A stretch of DNA of 64,000 bases from Zoogloea sp041908905. GTDB lineage: Bacteria; Pseudomonadota; Gammaproteobacteria; Burkholderiales; Rhodocyclaceae. The DNA is taken from positions 1 through 64,000 of the forward strand of contig NZ_JAYREK010000013.1 in NCBI RefSeq assembly GCF_041908905.1. Direction: 5' to 3'. The stretch's first letter is position 1, and every line of letters starts with the position of its first letter. The translations under genes were made by a program, and so were the position numbers. Under the pieces are notes generated by a model. The model saw only the letters and a program-made list of their open reading frames with translations, did not search any database and had not been told where the DNA came from. Below, one piece after another: positions 12,908 to 20,839 of this stretch.

Positions 12908-13792
12908 ATGACCTGTGCCTTCAAGACAATTGCCCTGATCGGCAAATACCAGAGTCCGGAAGTGGCCGAGGCCGTGCTGCGCCTCGCCAATTACCTGCGC
13001 GACCAGGGGCTGGCTGTATTGATCGAGCAGGGGACGGCGAGTTCCACCGGGCTCACCGCCGGCTTCGCCGTGGCCAGCTACGAGGAGATCGGCGAGCGCG
13101 CCGACCTGGCCGTGGTGCTCGGCGGTGACGGGACCCTGCTCAACAGCGCCTGCCGCCTGGCTGAATACGACGTGCCGCTGGCGGGGGTCAACCAGGGCCG
13201 GCTCGGCTTCCTGACCGACATTTCCCGCGAGGTGGCCCTCGAGAAGATCGGCGAGATCCTCGCCGGCCGCTACACCGAAGAAACCCGGGTGCTCCTCGAT
13301 GCCGAGGTGCGCCGGGGCGGGCGACGGGTCTTTCATACCCTGGCGCTCAATGACGTGGTTGTCAACAAGGGTGAGCTCGGCCGCATGATCGAGTTCGACC
13401 TGCGCATCGACGGCGAGTATGTTTACACCCAGCGCTCCGACGGCATGATCATCTCGACGCCCACCGGCTCGACGGCCTACGCCCTGTCGGCCAATGGCCC
13501 GATCCTGCACCCGAACGTCGACGGCATCGCGCTGGTGCCGATGTGCCCCCACACCCTCACGGCGCGGCCGATCACCCTGCCGGATCGCTGCAGGATCGAG
13601 ATCGTGCTGCTGCCGCCCCACGACTCGCGGGTGCACTTCGACGGCCAGACCCGCTACGACACCCGGGCCGGCGACACGGTGCAGATCACCCGTTCGCCCC
13701 ACAACGTCCGCCTGCTGCACCCCGAGGGCTACAGTTATTTCGCGATGCTGCGCGAGAAGCTGCACTGGAGCTCCACTCCCCGCCACAGCTGA
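12908..13792 (+). CDS. nadK: NAD kinase
   Basis: NadK phosphorylates NAD to NADP in the cytoplasm. The 294-residue product starts MTCAFKTIALIGKYQSPEVA, the usual beta/gamma start. An in-frame ATG at 12890 would add six residues with no family support. The catalytic GGDGTLL motif is in VVLGGDGTLLNSACRL, followed by the conserved substrate-site segments VNQGRLGFLTD, MIISTPTGSTAYALSANGP and NDVVVNKGE. recN begins 14 bases downstream on the same strand, so the two are probably co-transcribed. Confidence 0.97.
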   Translation: MTCAFKTIALIGKYQSPEVAEAVLRLANYLRDQGLAVLIEQGTASSTGLTAGFAVASYEEIGERADLAVVLGGDGTLLNSACRLAEYDVPLAGVNQGRLGFLTDISREVALEKIGEILAGRYTEETRVLLDAEVRRGGRRVFHTLALNDVVVNKGELGRMIEFDLRIDGEYVYTQRSDGMIISTPTGSTAYALSANGPILHPNVDGIALVPMCPHTLTARPITLPDRCRIEIVLLPPHDSRVHFDGQTRYDTRAGDTVQITRSPHNVRLLHPEGYSYFAMLREKLHWSSTPRHS

Positions 13793-13806
13793 ACCCCCGA
13801 TTTCCC

Positions 13807-15474
13807 ATGCTGCGTCATCTTTCCATTCGCGATTTCGTGATCGTCGATCGGCTCGAACTCGACTTCGAGGCTGGTTTCGGTGCCCTGACGGGCGAGACCG
13901 GCGCCGGCAAGTCCATCCTCCTCGACGCCCTAGGGCTGGCCCTGGGGGGCAAGGCCGAGGCCGGCGTGGTGCGGACGGGCCAGCCCCGCGCGGAGATCGT
14001 CGCCGAGTTCGACCTCCCCGCCGACGGCCCCCTGCGCGGCTGGCTCGCCGAGCAGGCGCTCGACGCCGAGGAGGGGCGCGTGCTGTTGCGCCGGGTGATC
14101 GAGAGCGGTGGCCGCTCGAAGGCCTGGCTCAACGGTTCGCCGGTGGTTCTCGCCCAGTTGCGTACGGCCGGCGACATGCTCGCCGACATCCACGGCCAGC
14201 ATGCCCACCACGCCCTGCTGCGCACCGACGCCCAGCTTGCGCTGGTGGATGCCCACGGCGGGCTCGAGGCCCAGGCGCAGGCGGTGGCCGAGCGTTATCG
14301 GGCCTGGGCCGCCCTGCGGCGGGCCAGGGAGGCGGCCGAGGAGGGCGCCTCCAGCACCGAGCGGGAGCGCGAGCTGCTCGGCTGGCAGGTCAATGAGCTG
14401 CGCGAGCTGGCCTTCGACCCGGAGGAATGGCAGAGCCTCAACCTCGAGCAGAGCCGCCTGGCCCATGCCGCCGGCCTGCTCGAAGGTGGCTCCGAGGTGC
14501 TCGATGGCCTTGCCGACGGTGAATACGCGGTGGTGCCCCAGGTCGAGCGCCTGCTTGTTCGGGTTGCCGGCATGGCCCAGCACGACGCCCAGCTTGCCGA
14601 CGTGCAGGAGCTGCTCTCTGGCGCCAGCATCCAGCTCGACGAAGCCCTGCATGCGATGCGCCGTTACCGGGACAGGCTGGACCTCGATCCGGCCCGCCTT
14701 GCCGAGATCGACCAGCGCATCCAGGCCGTGACGGCCATGGCCCGCAAGCACCGGGTCGCGCCCGAGGCGTTGCCCGGGGTGCTCGCCGACAGCGTCGGCC
14801 GGCTCGAACGCTTGACCCGCCAGGCCGACCCCGAGGCGCTGGCGCGGGAGGAGGGCCAGGCCCGCGAGGCCTTCATGGCCCTCGCGCGGCCGTTGTCGGA
14901 GGCGCGCCGGCGGGTGGCGGCCGAGCTGTCGGCTGCCGTCACCGAGGCCATGCAGTCCCTCGCGATGGGCGGTGCGCGCTTCGATATTGCCCTGCGCCCG
15001 GTGGATGACGGTTGCGCCAGTGGGTTGGAGGGTGTCGAGTTTCTCGTCACCGCCAACGCCAGCCAGCCGCTGCGGCCGCTGGCCCGGGTGGCGTCGGGTG
15101 GCGAGCTGTCGCGGATCGGTCTGGCGATCCAGGTGATCACCAGCCGCAACGCCGCCACGCCGACCCTGATCTTCGACGAGGTGGACGTGGGGATCGGCGG
15201 ACGGGTGGCCGAGATTGTCGGCCGCATGCTGCACCAGCTCGGCGTCGACCGGCAGGTGCTTTGCGTGACCCACCTGCCGCAGGTGGCGGCGCGGGCCGAC
15301 AGCCAGTGGAACATCGCCAAGGAGACCCGCGATGGCGAAACCCTGTCGCGGGTGACGCGGCTCGGTGAGCGCGAACGCATCGACGAGATCGCGCGGATGC
15401 TGGGTGGCGTCAATATCACCGACACCACCCGCCGCCATGCGGCGGAGATGCTGGGCCTGCCGATTCCGGCCTGA
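13807..15474 (+). CDS. recN: DNA repair protein RecN
   Basis: RecN is an SMC-like ATPase that acts at double-strand breaks. The frame is open upstream, but the ATG at 13807 gives the conserved start MLRHLSIRDFVIVDRLELDF and a normal 555-residue length. Walker A is GETGAGKSILLDALGLAL. A long central coiled coil is rich in Glu/Arg/Ala. The C-terminal half has the ABC signature in RVASGGELSRIGLAIQVI and Walker B in PTLIFDEVDVGIGG, followed by VLCVTHLPQVAARAD. It follows nadK at 14 bases. In many bacteria recN is LexA-controlled, but I see no SOS box in the short gap. Confidence 0.97.
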   Translation: MLRHLSIRDFVIVDRLELDFEAGFGALTGETGAGKSILLDALGLALGGKAEAGVVRTGQPRAEIVAEFDLPADGPLRGWLAEQALDAEEGRVLLRRVIESGGRSKAWLNGSPVVLAQLRTAGDMLADIHGQHAHHALLRTDAQLALVDAHGGLEAQAQAVAERYRAWAALRRAREAAEEGASSTERERELLGWQVNELRELAFDPEEWQSLNLEQSRLAHAAGLLEGGSEVLDGLADGEYAVVPQVERLLVRVAGMAQHDAQLADVQELLSGASIQLDEALHAMRRYRDRLDLDPARLAEIDQRIQAVTAMARKHRVAPEALPGVLADSVGRLERLTRQADPEALAREEGQAREAFMALARPLSEARRRVAAELSAAVTEAMQSLAMGGARFDIALRPVDDGCASGLEGVEFLVTANASQPLRPLARVASGGELSRIGLAIQVITSRNAATPTLIFDEVDVGIGGRVAEIVGRMLHQLGVDRQVLCVTHLPQVAARADSQWNIAKETRDGETLSRVTRLGERERIDEIARMLGGVNITDTTRRHAAEMLGLPIPA

Positions 15475-15518
15475 GGGGCGCCAGGGCCGGTCGCTGGCCC
15501 GGGTTTGCCCTGCGGCGC

Positions 15519-16100
15519 TCAGCCGATCACCGCGTGGGCGACGGTGACCACGCCGGTGAGCACGAACACGGCCGCGGCGATCCAGCGGATCAGCGCGAGG
15601 GGCAGGCGGCGGGCGAGCCCTTCGCCGAGCAGCACCGCCGGCACGTTGGCGAGCATCATGCCGATCGTCGTGCCGAGCACGACCCACAGCAGGGCGTCGT
15701 ATTTGGCGGCCAGGGCCACCGTTGCGAACTGCGTCTTGTCGCCCATCTCGGCGATGAAGAAAGCGATGGTGGTGGTCACGAAGGCGCCGGCCGGGTGCAC
15801 TTCGGAGGGGGCTTCGTCATCGTCGAGGGTGTCGGGCTTGAGCGTCCACAGGCCGAAGGCGATGAAGACGATGCCGATGATCCACGGCAGCCAGGCGGCC
15901 GGGGTGAAGTCGGCCAGCCAGACGCCCACCGAACCGGCGAGGGCGTGGTTGAGCACCGTGGCGACGAAGATGCCGGCGATGATCGCCCACGGCTTGCGCA
16001 GCCGGGCCGCCAGCACGAAGGACAGGAGCTGGGTCTTGTCGCCGATCTCCGCCAGGGCGACGAGGGCGGTCGAGGTAAGGAAGGCTTCCACGGAATGCAT
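15519..16100 (-). CDS. TMEM165/GDT1 family membrane transporter, probable Mn2+ exporter
   Basis: A 193-residue inner-membrane protein with about six helices in two homologous halves. Each half has the family motif E-x-G-D-K-T: ALAEIGDKTQLLSFVLAARL near the N-terminus and FIAEMGDKTQFATVALAAKY in the middle. These acidic motifs form the cation path in the UPF0016 family, and several bacterial members export Mn2+. The halves are joined by an acidic loop (DTLDDDEAPSE). It lies 21 bases downstream of fur on the same strand, so it is probably co-transcribed with a metal regulator, which fits a role in metal homeostasis. The exact ion is inferred. Confidence 0.92.
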   Translation of the reverse strand: MHSVEAFLTSTALVALAEIGDKTQLLSFVLAARLRKPWAIIAGIFVATVLNHALAGSVGVWLADFTPAAWLPWIIGIVFIAFGLWTLKPDTLDDDEAPSEVHPAGAFVTTTIAFFIAEMGDKTQFATVALAAKYDALLWVVLGTTIGMMLANVPAVLLGEGLARRLPLALIRWIAAAVFVLTGVVTVAHAVIG

Positions 16101-16121
16101 GGGCGGCAGGGCCGCCAGGGC

Positions 16122-16574
16122 TTAGCGGGAGGGGGCGCCGGAGGCGGCCTTGTGGGGGCAGTCGGCCTTGGTGCACTCCACGTAGAGGTAGAGCGCGTGC
16201 TCGCGCACCGTGAAGCCGCGCTCGGCGGCCACCTTGTTCTGGCGCTCCTCGATCTCGGGGTCGAAGAACTCCTCGACCCGGCCGCATTGCAGGCAGACCA
16301 GGTGGTCGTGGTGGTGGCCTTCGTTGAGCTCGAAGACCGCCTTGCCGGACTCGAAATAATGGCGCTCGAGGAGACCCGCCTGTTCGAACTGGGTGAGCAC
16401 CCGGTAAACGGTGGCGAGGCCGATATCCATGTCTTCGGCGATCAGCAGGCGGTACACGTCCTCGGCGGTCAGGTGGCGGTTTTCGACCTTCTGGAAGAGG
16501 TCGAGAATCTTGAGACGCGGGAAGGTTGCCTTGAGGCCGATACTCTTGAGGTTCTCAGAATTGCTGCTGGACAT
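16122..16574 (-). CDS. fur: Ferric uptake regulator Fur
   Basis: Fur represses iron-uptake genes when loaded with Fe2+. The ATG at 16574 gives a 150-residue protein starting MSSSNSENLKSIGLKATFPR. The frame is open further upstream but without family support. The DNA-binding helix is in DIGLATVYRVLTQFEQAGLL. The regulatory metal site is the His-rich GHHHDHLVCLQCGRVEEFFD. A structural CxxC pair (CLQC) and a further C-terminal Cys pair (CTKADC) are present. It is divergent from bamE, the usual betaproteobacterial arrangement, with 123 bases between them. No high-scoring Fur box was seen in that gap. Confidence 0.98.
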   Translation of the reverse strand: MSSSNSENLKSIGLKATFPRLKILDLFQKVENRHLTAEDVYRLLIAEDMDIGLATVYRVLTQFEQAGLLERHYFESGKAVFELNEGHHHDHLVCLQCGRVEEFFDPEIEERQNKVAAERGFTVREHALYLYVECTKADCPHKAASGAPSR

Positions 16575-16697
16575 GGAGGCCTCGAAAAACTGGACTTGGC
16601 GGCCGGGAACCCGGCCAACTCCATATGATATAGTTTCTTCCCCGTGTTGAGAATGCGCCTCAAAGGCGCGGCTCCCGTCTCCGACCTCAGAAACGCC

Positions 16698-17051
16698 ATG
16701 CGCCAACTGCTTTCCTCCGCCCTGCTGATCGTGGCCGTTTCCGGCTGTACCGCGGTTGTTGATTTCGTGAAGCCTTACCGGATCGATGTCCGGCAGGGCA
16801 ATTACGTCACCCAGGACATGGTCTCCCAGCTCAAGCCCGGCATGAGTCGTGATCAGGTGCGCTTCGTGCTGGGCACGCCGCTCGTCAGCGACATCTTCCA
16901 CGCGGATCGCTGGGATTACGTCTACCGCTTCCAGCCGGGCAAGGGTGTCGCCCAGGAGCGGCGCCTCACCGTCATCTTCGAGGAGGGGCGCCTGGTTCGC
17001 CTGGACGGTGACGTGCGGGCCGCCGAGGCTGCGCCGCAGCCGGCCCCCTGA
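16698..17051 (+). CDS. bamE: Outer-membrane assembly lipoprotein BamE (SmpA/OmlA)
   Basis: BamE is a lipoprotein subunit of the BAM complex that inserts beta-barrel proteins into the outer membrane. The ATG at 16698 starts a lipoprotein signal peptide, MRQLLSSALLIVAVSGC, with the lipobox AVSGC. An earlier in-frame ATG at 16644 would bury the signal. The BamE fold is recognisable from QGNYVTQDMVSQLKPGMSRD, QVRFVLGTPLVSDIFHADRW and DYVYRF. The mature part is about 100 residues and ends in a short Ala/Pro tail. It is divergent from fur and followed after 79 bases by dapB. Confidence 0.95.
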   Translation: MRQLLSSALLIVAVSGCTAVVDFVKPYRIDVRQGNYVTQDMVSQLKPGMSRDQVRFVLGTPLVSDIFHADRWDYVYRFQPGKGVAQERRLTVIFEEGRLVRLDGDVRAAEAAPQPAP

Positions 17052-17130
17052 GGCGCGTACCGGCCGCGATCGTGGCGGGCGTCGGCGACAGCGTCGACCA
17101 TTCTCATTTATTCGTAATGCCGAGGATTGC

Positions 17131-17937
17131 ATGAAAAAAATTCGTATCGCCATCGCCGGTGCGTCCGGCCGCATGGGCCGGATGCTCATCGAAACGACGC
17201 TCAAGGCCTCCGACACCGCCCTGGTGGCGGCCTTCGAGCAGCCGGACAGCCCCTTCATCGGCAAGGATGCCGGCGAACTCGTCGGGCTGCCCTGTGGCGT
17301 GGCGATCTCCAGCGACGTGGCGGCCGGGCTGGCCCAGGCCGACTGCCTGATCGACTTCACCCGCCCCGAAGGCACCCTGCATCACCTGGAGCTGGCCCGC
17401 GCCGCGGGCTGCGGGATGGTGATCGGCACCACTGGCTTCTCGACGGACGGGAAGGCCGCCATCGCCGCCGCCGCCGAGCACATCCCGGTGGTGTTCGCGC
17501 CGAACATGGCGGTCGGCATGAACGCGGTCTTCAAGCTGCTTGACGTCGCCGCCCGCATCCTCAACGAAGGCTACGATGTGGAGATCATCGAGGCGCACCA
17601 CCGTCTCAAGGTGGACGCCCCGTCGGGTACGGCCCTGCGCATGGGTGAGGTGGTTGCCGAAGCGCTTGGCCGCGACCTCGAGTCCTGCGCGATCTATGGG
17701 CGCGAAGGCGTGACCGGCGAGCGCGAGAGCCAGACCATCGGCTTCTCCACCATTCGCGGTGGCGACATCGTCGGCGACCATACGGTGCTCTTCGCGGGCA
17801 TCGGCGAGCGCATCGAGATCACCCACAAGAGCAGCAGCCGCATGTCCTACGCTTCGGGCAGCCTGCGCGCGGCCCGTTTCATTGCGCCCCGCAAGTCGGG
17901 CCTGTTCGACATGCAGGATGTCCTCGGGCTGAAGTAA
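17131..17937 (+). CDS. dapB: 4-hydroxy-tetrahydrodipicolinate reductase
   Basis: DapB catalyses the NAD(P)H-dependent reduction in the lysine/diaminopimelate pathway, supplying cell-wall precursor. The 268-residue protein begins MKKIRIAIAGASGRMGRMLI, with the GASGRMG dinucleotide-binding loop. The catalytic region is EIIEAHHRLKVDAPSGTALR, where the His pair and Lys-x-D-A-P-S-G-T-A form the active site. IGTTGF and FAPNMAVGMNAVFKLL are further conserved segments. The ATG at 17131 is chosen over upstream open frame because it gives the canonical N-terminus. It is in line with bamE. Confidence 0.98.
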   Translation: MKKIRIAIAGASGRMGRMLIETTLKASDTALVAAFEQPDSPFIGKDAGELVGLPCGVAISSDVAAGLAQADCLIDFTRPEGTLHHLELARAAGCGMVIGTTGFSTDGKAAIAAAAEHIPVVFAPNMAVGMNAVFKLLDVAARILNEGYDVEIIEAHHRLKVDAPSGTALRMGEVVAEALGRDLESCAIYGREGVTGERESQTIGFSTIRGGDIVGDHTVLFAGIGERIEITHKSSSRMSYASGSLRAARFIAPRKSGLFDMQDVLGLK

Positions 17938-17977
17938 AAAGCCCGGATGGGCGCCCGGTGGGGGCTCAAGCACGGGC

Positions 17978-20662
17978 GTGTGGTGCCGTTATCCTGATGG
18001 CTTTCAGGGAAGCGCGCCGCCAAGGGTGGCGCGCCCCGCTTACCACGACCCCTTGCTGGCAGCTCAAGTGATCCCTTCCGACGCCGAACTCGATATACAG
18101 GACGCCCAGATCGGGCGCGCCCTGCGCGCGTTTCTCGCCCGGGGCGTGGAGGAGGGGTGGCTGGAAGCCCCGTTCGATGCGGCCGGGACTTCCGCCGAAC
18201 AGTGCGTTGCGGCCCTGGGCGCGTTGCTCGGGGCCCGGGATGCCGCCGAGCGCGGCCTGCGCGAGATGCGCGAGCGCCTCGACCTGGCGATGTACAACAT
18301 CGAAGGCGGGGTGTGGGACTGGGACATCATCCATCAGTCCCTGGCGATCGACAACGACTGGCGTCAGACGCTGGGCTACGACGATTCTGAATACGCCTCG
18401 GGCAATTTTGGCTGGGTGCCCCTGGTGCATCCCCACGACTACGAGGTGATGCATTACCAGGTCGCCGCGCACCTGCGTGGCGAGATGCCGTATTTCGAAG
18501 CCCAGTTCCGCATCAAGGCCAAGGATGGGGGCTGGCGCTGGGTGCTGGCCCGGGGCAAGGCCTCCAACCGGACGCCGGACGGGCGTTGGGCGCGCATGGT
18601 GGGCACCTATCAGGACGTCACCCAGGCCAAGTGCGCCGAGCTGGAGCTGCTCCACGCCAAGGAGCAGGCCGAGGCCGCCAACCGCGCGAAGAGCGACTTC
18701 CTCGCCAACATGAGCCATGAGATCCGCACGCCGATGAACGGGATCATCGGCATGACGGAGCTCGTGCTCGACACCAAGCTTGACAGCGAGCAGCGCGAAT
18801 ACCTGCAGACGGTCAAGAGTTCTGCCGATTCGCTGCTCCACATCATCAACGATGTGCTGGACTTCTCGAAGATCGAGGCCGGGCACATGAGCGTCGAGAA
18901 GGTCGAGTTCTCGATTGGCAGTCTTCTCGGCGACATGATGAAGTCGCTCGCGCTCCGGGCCTACGAGAAGGGCGTGGAGTGTTTTTACGACATCGGCACG
19001 GATGTGCCCGACGTGGTGGTCGGGGATCCGATCCGCCTGCGCCAGGTGCTGACCAATCTGGTCGGCAACGCGGTCAAATTTACCGAGAAGGGTGAGGTCG
19101 AGGTCTCGGTGACGGCCAGCAATCTCGACGACAGCGAGCTGGTGCTTGAATTCGCGGTGCGCGATTCCGGGATCGGCATCCCCAAGGACAAGCACGCGCT
19201 GGTGTTCGGCGCGTTTTCCCAGGCCGACGCGTCGACCACCCGCAAGTACGGCGGCACCGGGCTAGGGCTGGCGATCAGCCGGCGCATCGTCGAGCTGATG
19301 GGGGGCTCCATCCTGCTCGAGAGTGAGGCGGGCGAGGGCAGCACCTTCCGTTTTACCGTCCGCGTCGGTCTCGGTCGTCCCAAGGCGCTGGTCGTCGAGA
19401 GCCTCGGCCCGCGGCGGGCGTTGGTCGCGGGGCGGAATGCGGCGTTGCGCCGCTGCGTCGGCGTGCAGCTGCGCGCGATGGGGCTCGAGGTGCAGGAGGC
19501 CGACAACGGCACGGCCCTCGAAGAGGCCCTGGCGGCAGCTCACAAGGCGGGTACGCCCTTCGACTGGCTGCTGATGGATGCCGCGATGCCGGCGCCGGGC
19601 GGGTACGCCCTGGCCGAGCGGCTGATCAAGGACTGGCCGGCCCTCGATCGCATCGTGATGATGCTCGATGTCCATAGCCACCGGGAGGACAGCGTCAAGT
19701 GCGAGCGCCTGAAGATCGGTGCGCGGCTCATCAAGCCCTTCTCCCGGGCGGACCTGCAGGACGCCCTGAGGCTGGCGCTCAATGGCGCGGCGGCGGAAGG
19801 TGACCGTTTCTTCACCTTCGACGCCACCCAGACCCAGGCCTATTCACCGGCCGAGGCGGCGCGCGTGCGGCGGCTCAAGATCCTGCTGGTCGAAGACAAT
19901 CCGGTCAATCAGACCGTCGCCCTCAAGATGCTCGAGAAAATGGGCCACACCCTCACTGTCGCCTCCAACGGCCAGGAGGGGCTAGACATGTTCGACAAGG
20001 AGAAGTTCGACCTCATCCTGATGGACGTCCAGATGCCGGTGATGGGTGGCCTGGAGGCCACCCAGGCGATCCGCGCCAAGGAGGCCCGGCGGACCTGGGC
20101 GGCCGGCGGTCAGTGGCGGTCGACGCCGATCGTCGCCATGACGGCCCACGCGATGCAGGGCGACCGCGACCGTTGTCTGGCGGCCGGCATGGACGACTAC
20201 ATCGCCAAGCCGATCAAGCCGGCCGAGCTGCGCGCGGTCATCGAGCGGATCATCGGCGACATGGGCGCGGTGGAGGCCGAGGAAAAGGAAGCCGAAGAGG
20301 GGAGCATGGATTTCGAGGCGGACGACAGCGCGGCCGACCTCGACGCGACACGCGAACTCCTCGACGGCGACGAAGGGGCGCTGCAGCAGCTCATCGGCCT
20401 GTTCTTCGCCGACCTCGAGCGCAACCGCAAGGCCCTTGAGCAGGCCCAGCGGGCTGGCGATTTCACCACCATCCGCAACCTGGCCCACACCATCAAGGGC
20501 AGCGCCGGTGTGTTCAATGCCGAGAGCGTGATGGCCGCGGCCCGCCGCCTCGAGACCCTGGCCCGGGATTCGGACGCGGCCGGTGTCCGGCGGGAGCTTC
20601 CCGTGCTGCTGGCCGAGCAGGGCAAGCTCGCCGGGGTGCTGCGCAAGGCGCGCAAAACGTGA
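17978..20662 (+). CDS. Hybrid histidine kinase: PAS, HisKA, HATPase, two REC, Hpt
   Basis: A soluble phosphorelay kinase of up to 894 residues, without membrane helices. A PAS/PAC module (GVWDWDIIHQSLAIDND to MVGTYQDVTQAK) precedes the dimerisation domain with phospho-His247 in FLANMSHEIRTPMNGIIG. The ATPase domain shows the N box LTNLVGNAVKFTEKG, DSGIGIP and GGTGLGLAISRRI. The first receiver keeps Asp534 (LLMDAAMP) and a Lys (LIKPF) but lacks the N-terminal acidic pair. The second receiver is complete, with LLVEDNPVNQ, Asp683 (LMDVQMPVMGG) and Lys (IAKPIKP). A C-terminal Hpt domain has His837 in LAHTIKGSAG. It resembles BarA/ArcB-type relays without the sensor region. The start is uncertain: there is no early ATG, and GTG 17978 or GTG 18068 are options. 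No partner regulator is adjacent. Confidence 0.93.
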   Translation: MWCRYPDGFQGSAPPRVARPAYHDPLLAAQVIPSDAELDIQDAQIGRALRAFLARGVEEGWLEAPFDAAGTSAEQCVAALGALLGARDAAERGLREMRERLDLAMYNIEGGVWDWDIIHQSLAIDNDWRQTLGYDDSEYASGNFGWVPLVHPHDYEVMHYQVAAHLRGEMPYFEAQFRIKAKDGGWRWVLARGKASNRTPDGRWARMVGTYQDVTQAKCAELELLHAKEQAEAANRAKSDFLANMSHEIRTPMNGIIGMTELVLDTKLDSEQREYLQTVKSSADSLLHIINDVLDFSKIEAGHMSVEKVEFSIGSLLGDMMKSLALRAYEKGVECFYDIGTDVPDVVVGDPIRLRQVLTNLVGNAVKFTEKGEVEVSVTASNLDDSELVLEFAVRDSGIGIPKDKHALVFGAFSQADASTTRKYGGTGLGLAISRRIVELMGGSILLESEAGEGSTFRFTVRVGLGRPKALVVESLGPRRALVAGRNAALRRCVGVQLRAMGLEVQEADNGTALEEALAAAHKAGTPFDWLLMDAAMPAPGGYALAERLIKDWPALDRIVMMLDVHSHREDSVKCERLKIGARLIKPFSRADLQDALRLALNGAAAEGDRFFTFDATQTQAYSPAEAARVRRLKILLVEDNPVNQTVALKMLEKMGHTLTVASNGQEGLDMFDKEKFDLILMDVQMPVMGGLEATQAIRAKEARRTWAAGGQWRSTPIVAMTAHAMQGDRDRCLAAGMDDYIAKPIKPAELRAVIERIIGDMGAVEAEEKEAEEGSMDFEADDSAADLDATRELLDGDEGALQQLIGLFFADLERNRKALEQAQRAGDFTTIRNLAHTIKGSAGVFNAESVMAAARRLETLARDSDAAGVRRELPVLLAEQGKLAGVLRKARKT

Positions 20663-20706
20663 TGGGCCGTGGCTTTGCCGGTTTCTCGCGCAGCCCCTTC
20701 GCGGGT

Positions 20707-20736
20707 TTGCCCGAACTACCTGCGGCGGGCTATAAT
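20707..20736 (+). promoter_or_regulatory. Sigma-70 promoter of carAB
   Basis: TTGCCC (20707-20712) and a perfect TATAAT (20731-20736) are separated by 18 bases. Transcription would start near 20741-20743, at AAG followed by five T residues. Confidence 0.6.
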
Positions 20737-20748
20737 TGCAAAGTTTTT

Positions 20749-20780
20749 ACGGGATGGCCGTCCAGGCTGATCCCGTTTTT
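20749..20780 (+). terminator. Leader hairpin with T-run upstream of carA, possible attenuator
   Basis: ACGGGAT (20749-20755) pairs with ATCCCGT (20770-20776), with GCC/GGC pairing inside, and the structure runs into TTTTT. It lies downstream of the TATAAT at 20731 and 60 bases before carA. It may therefore attenuate carAB, or simply terminate the upstream kinase gene. Confidence 0.55.
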
Positions 20781-20839
20781 CATGTGTGGCCCGGCCACGC
20801 ATGCATGCCGTTCAATCCAAAGATTTCGAGGAGTTCGCC

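Noticed and set aside
16575..16697. Possible Fur box between fur and bamE (TTGAG-N7-CTCAA near 16652-16670)
   Set aside because: The inverted repeat does not fit the GATAATGATAATCATTATC consensus well enough to call.
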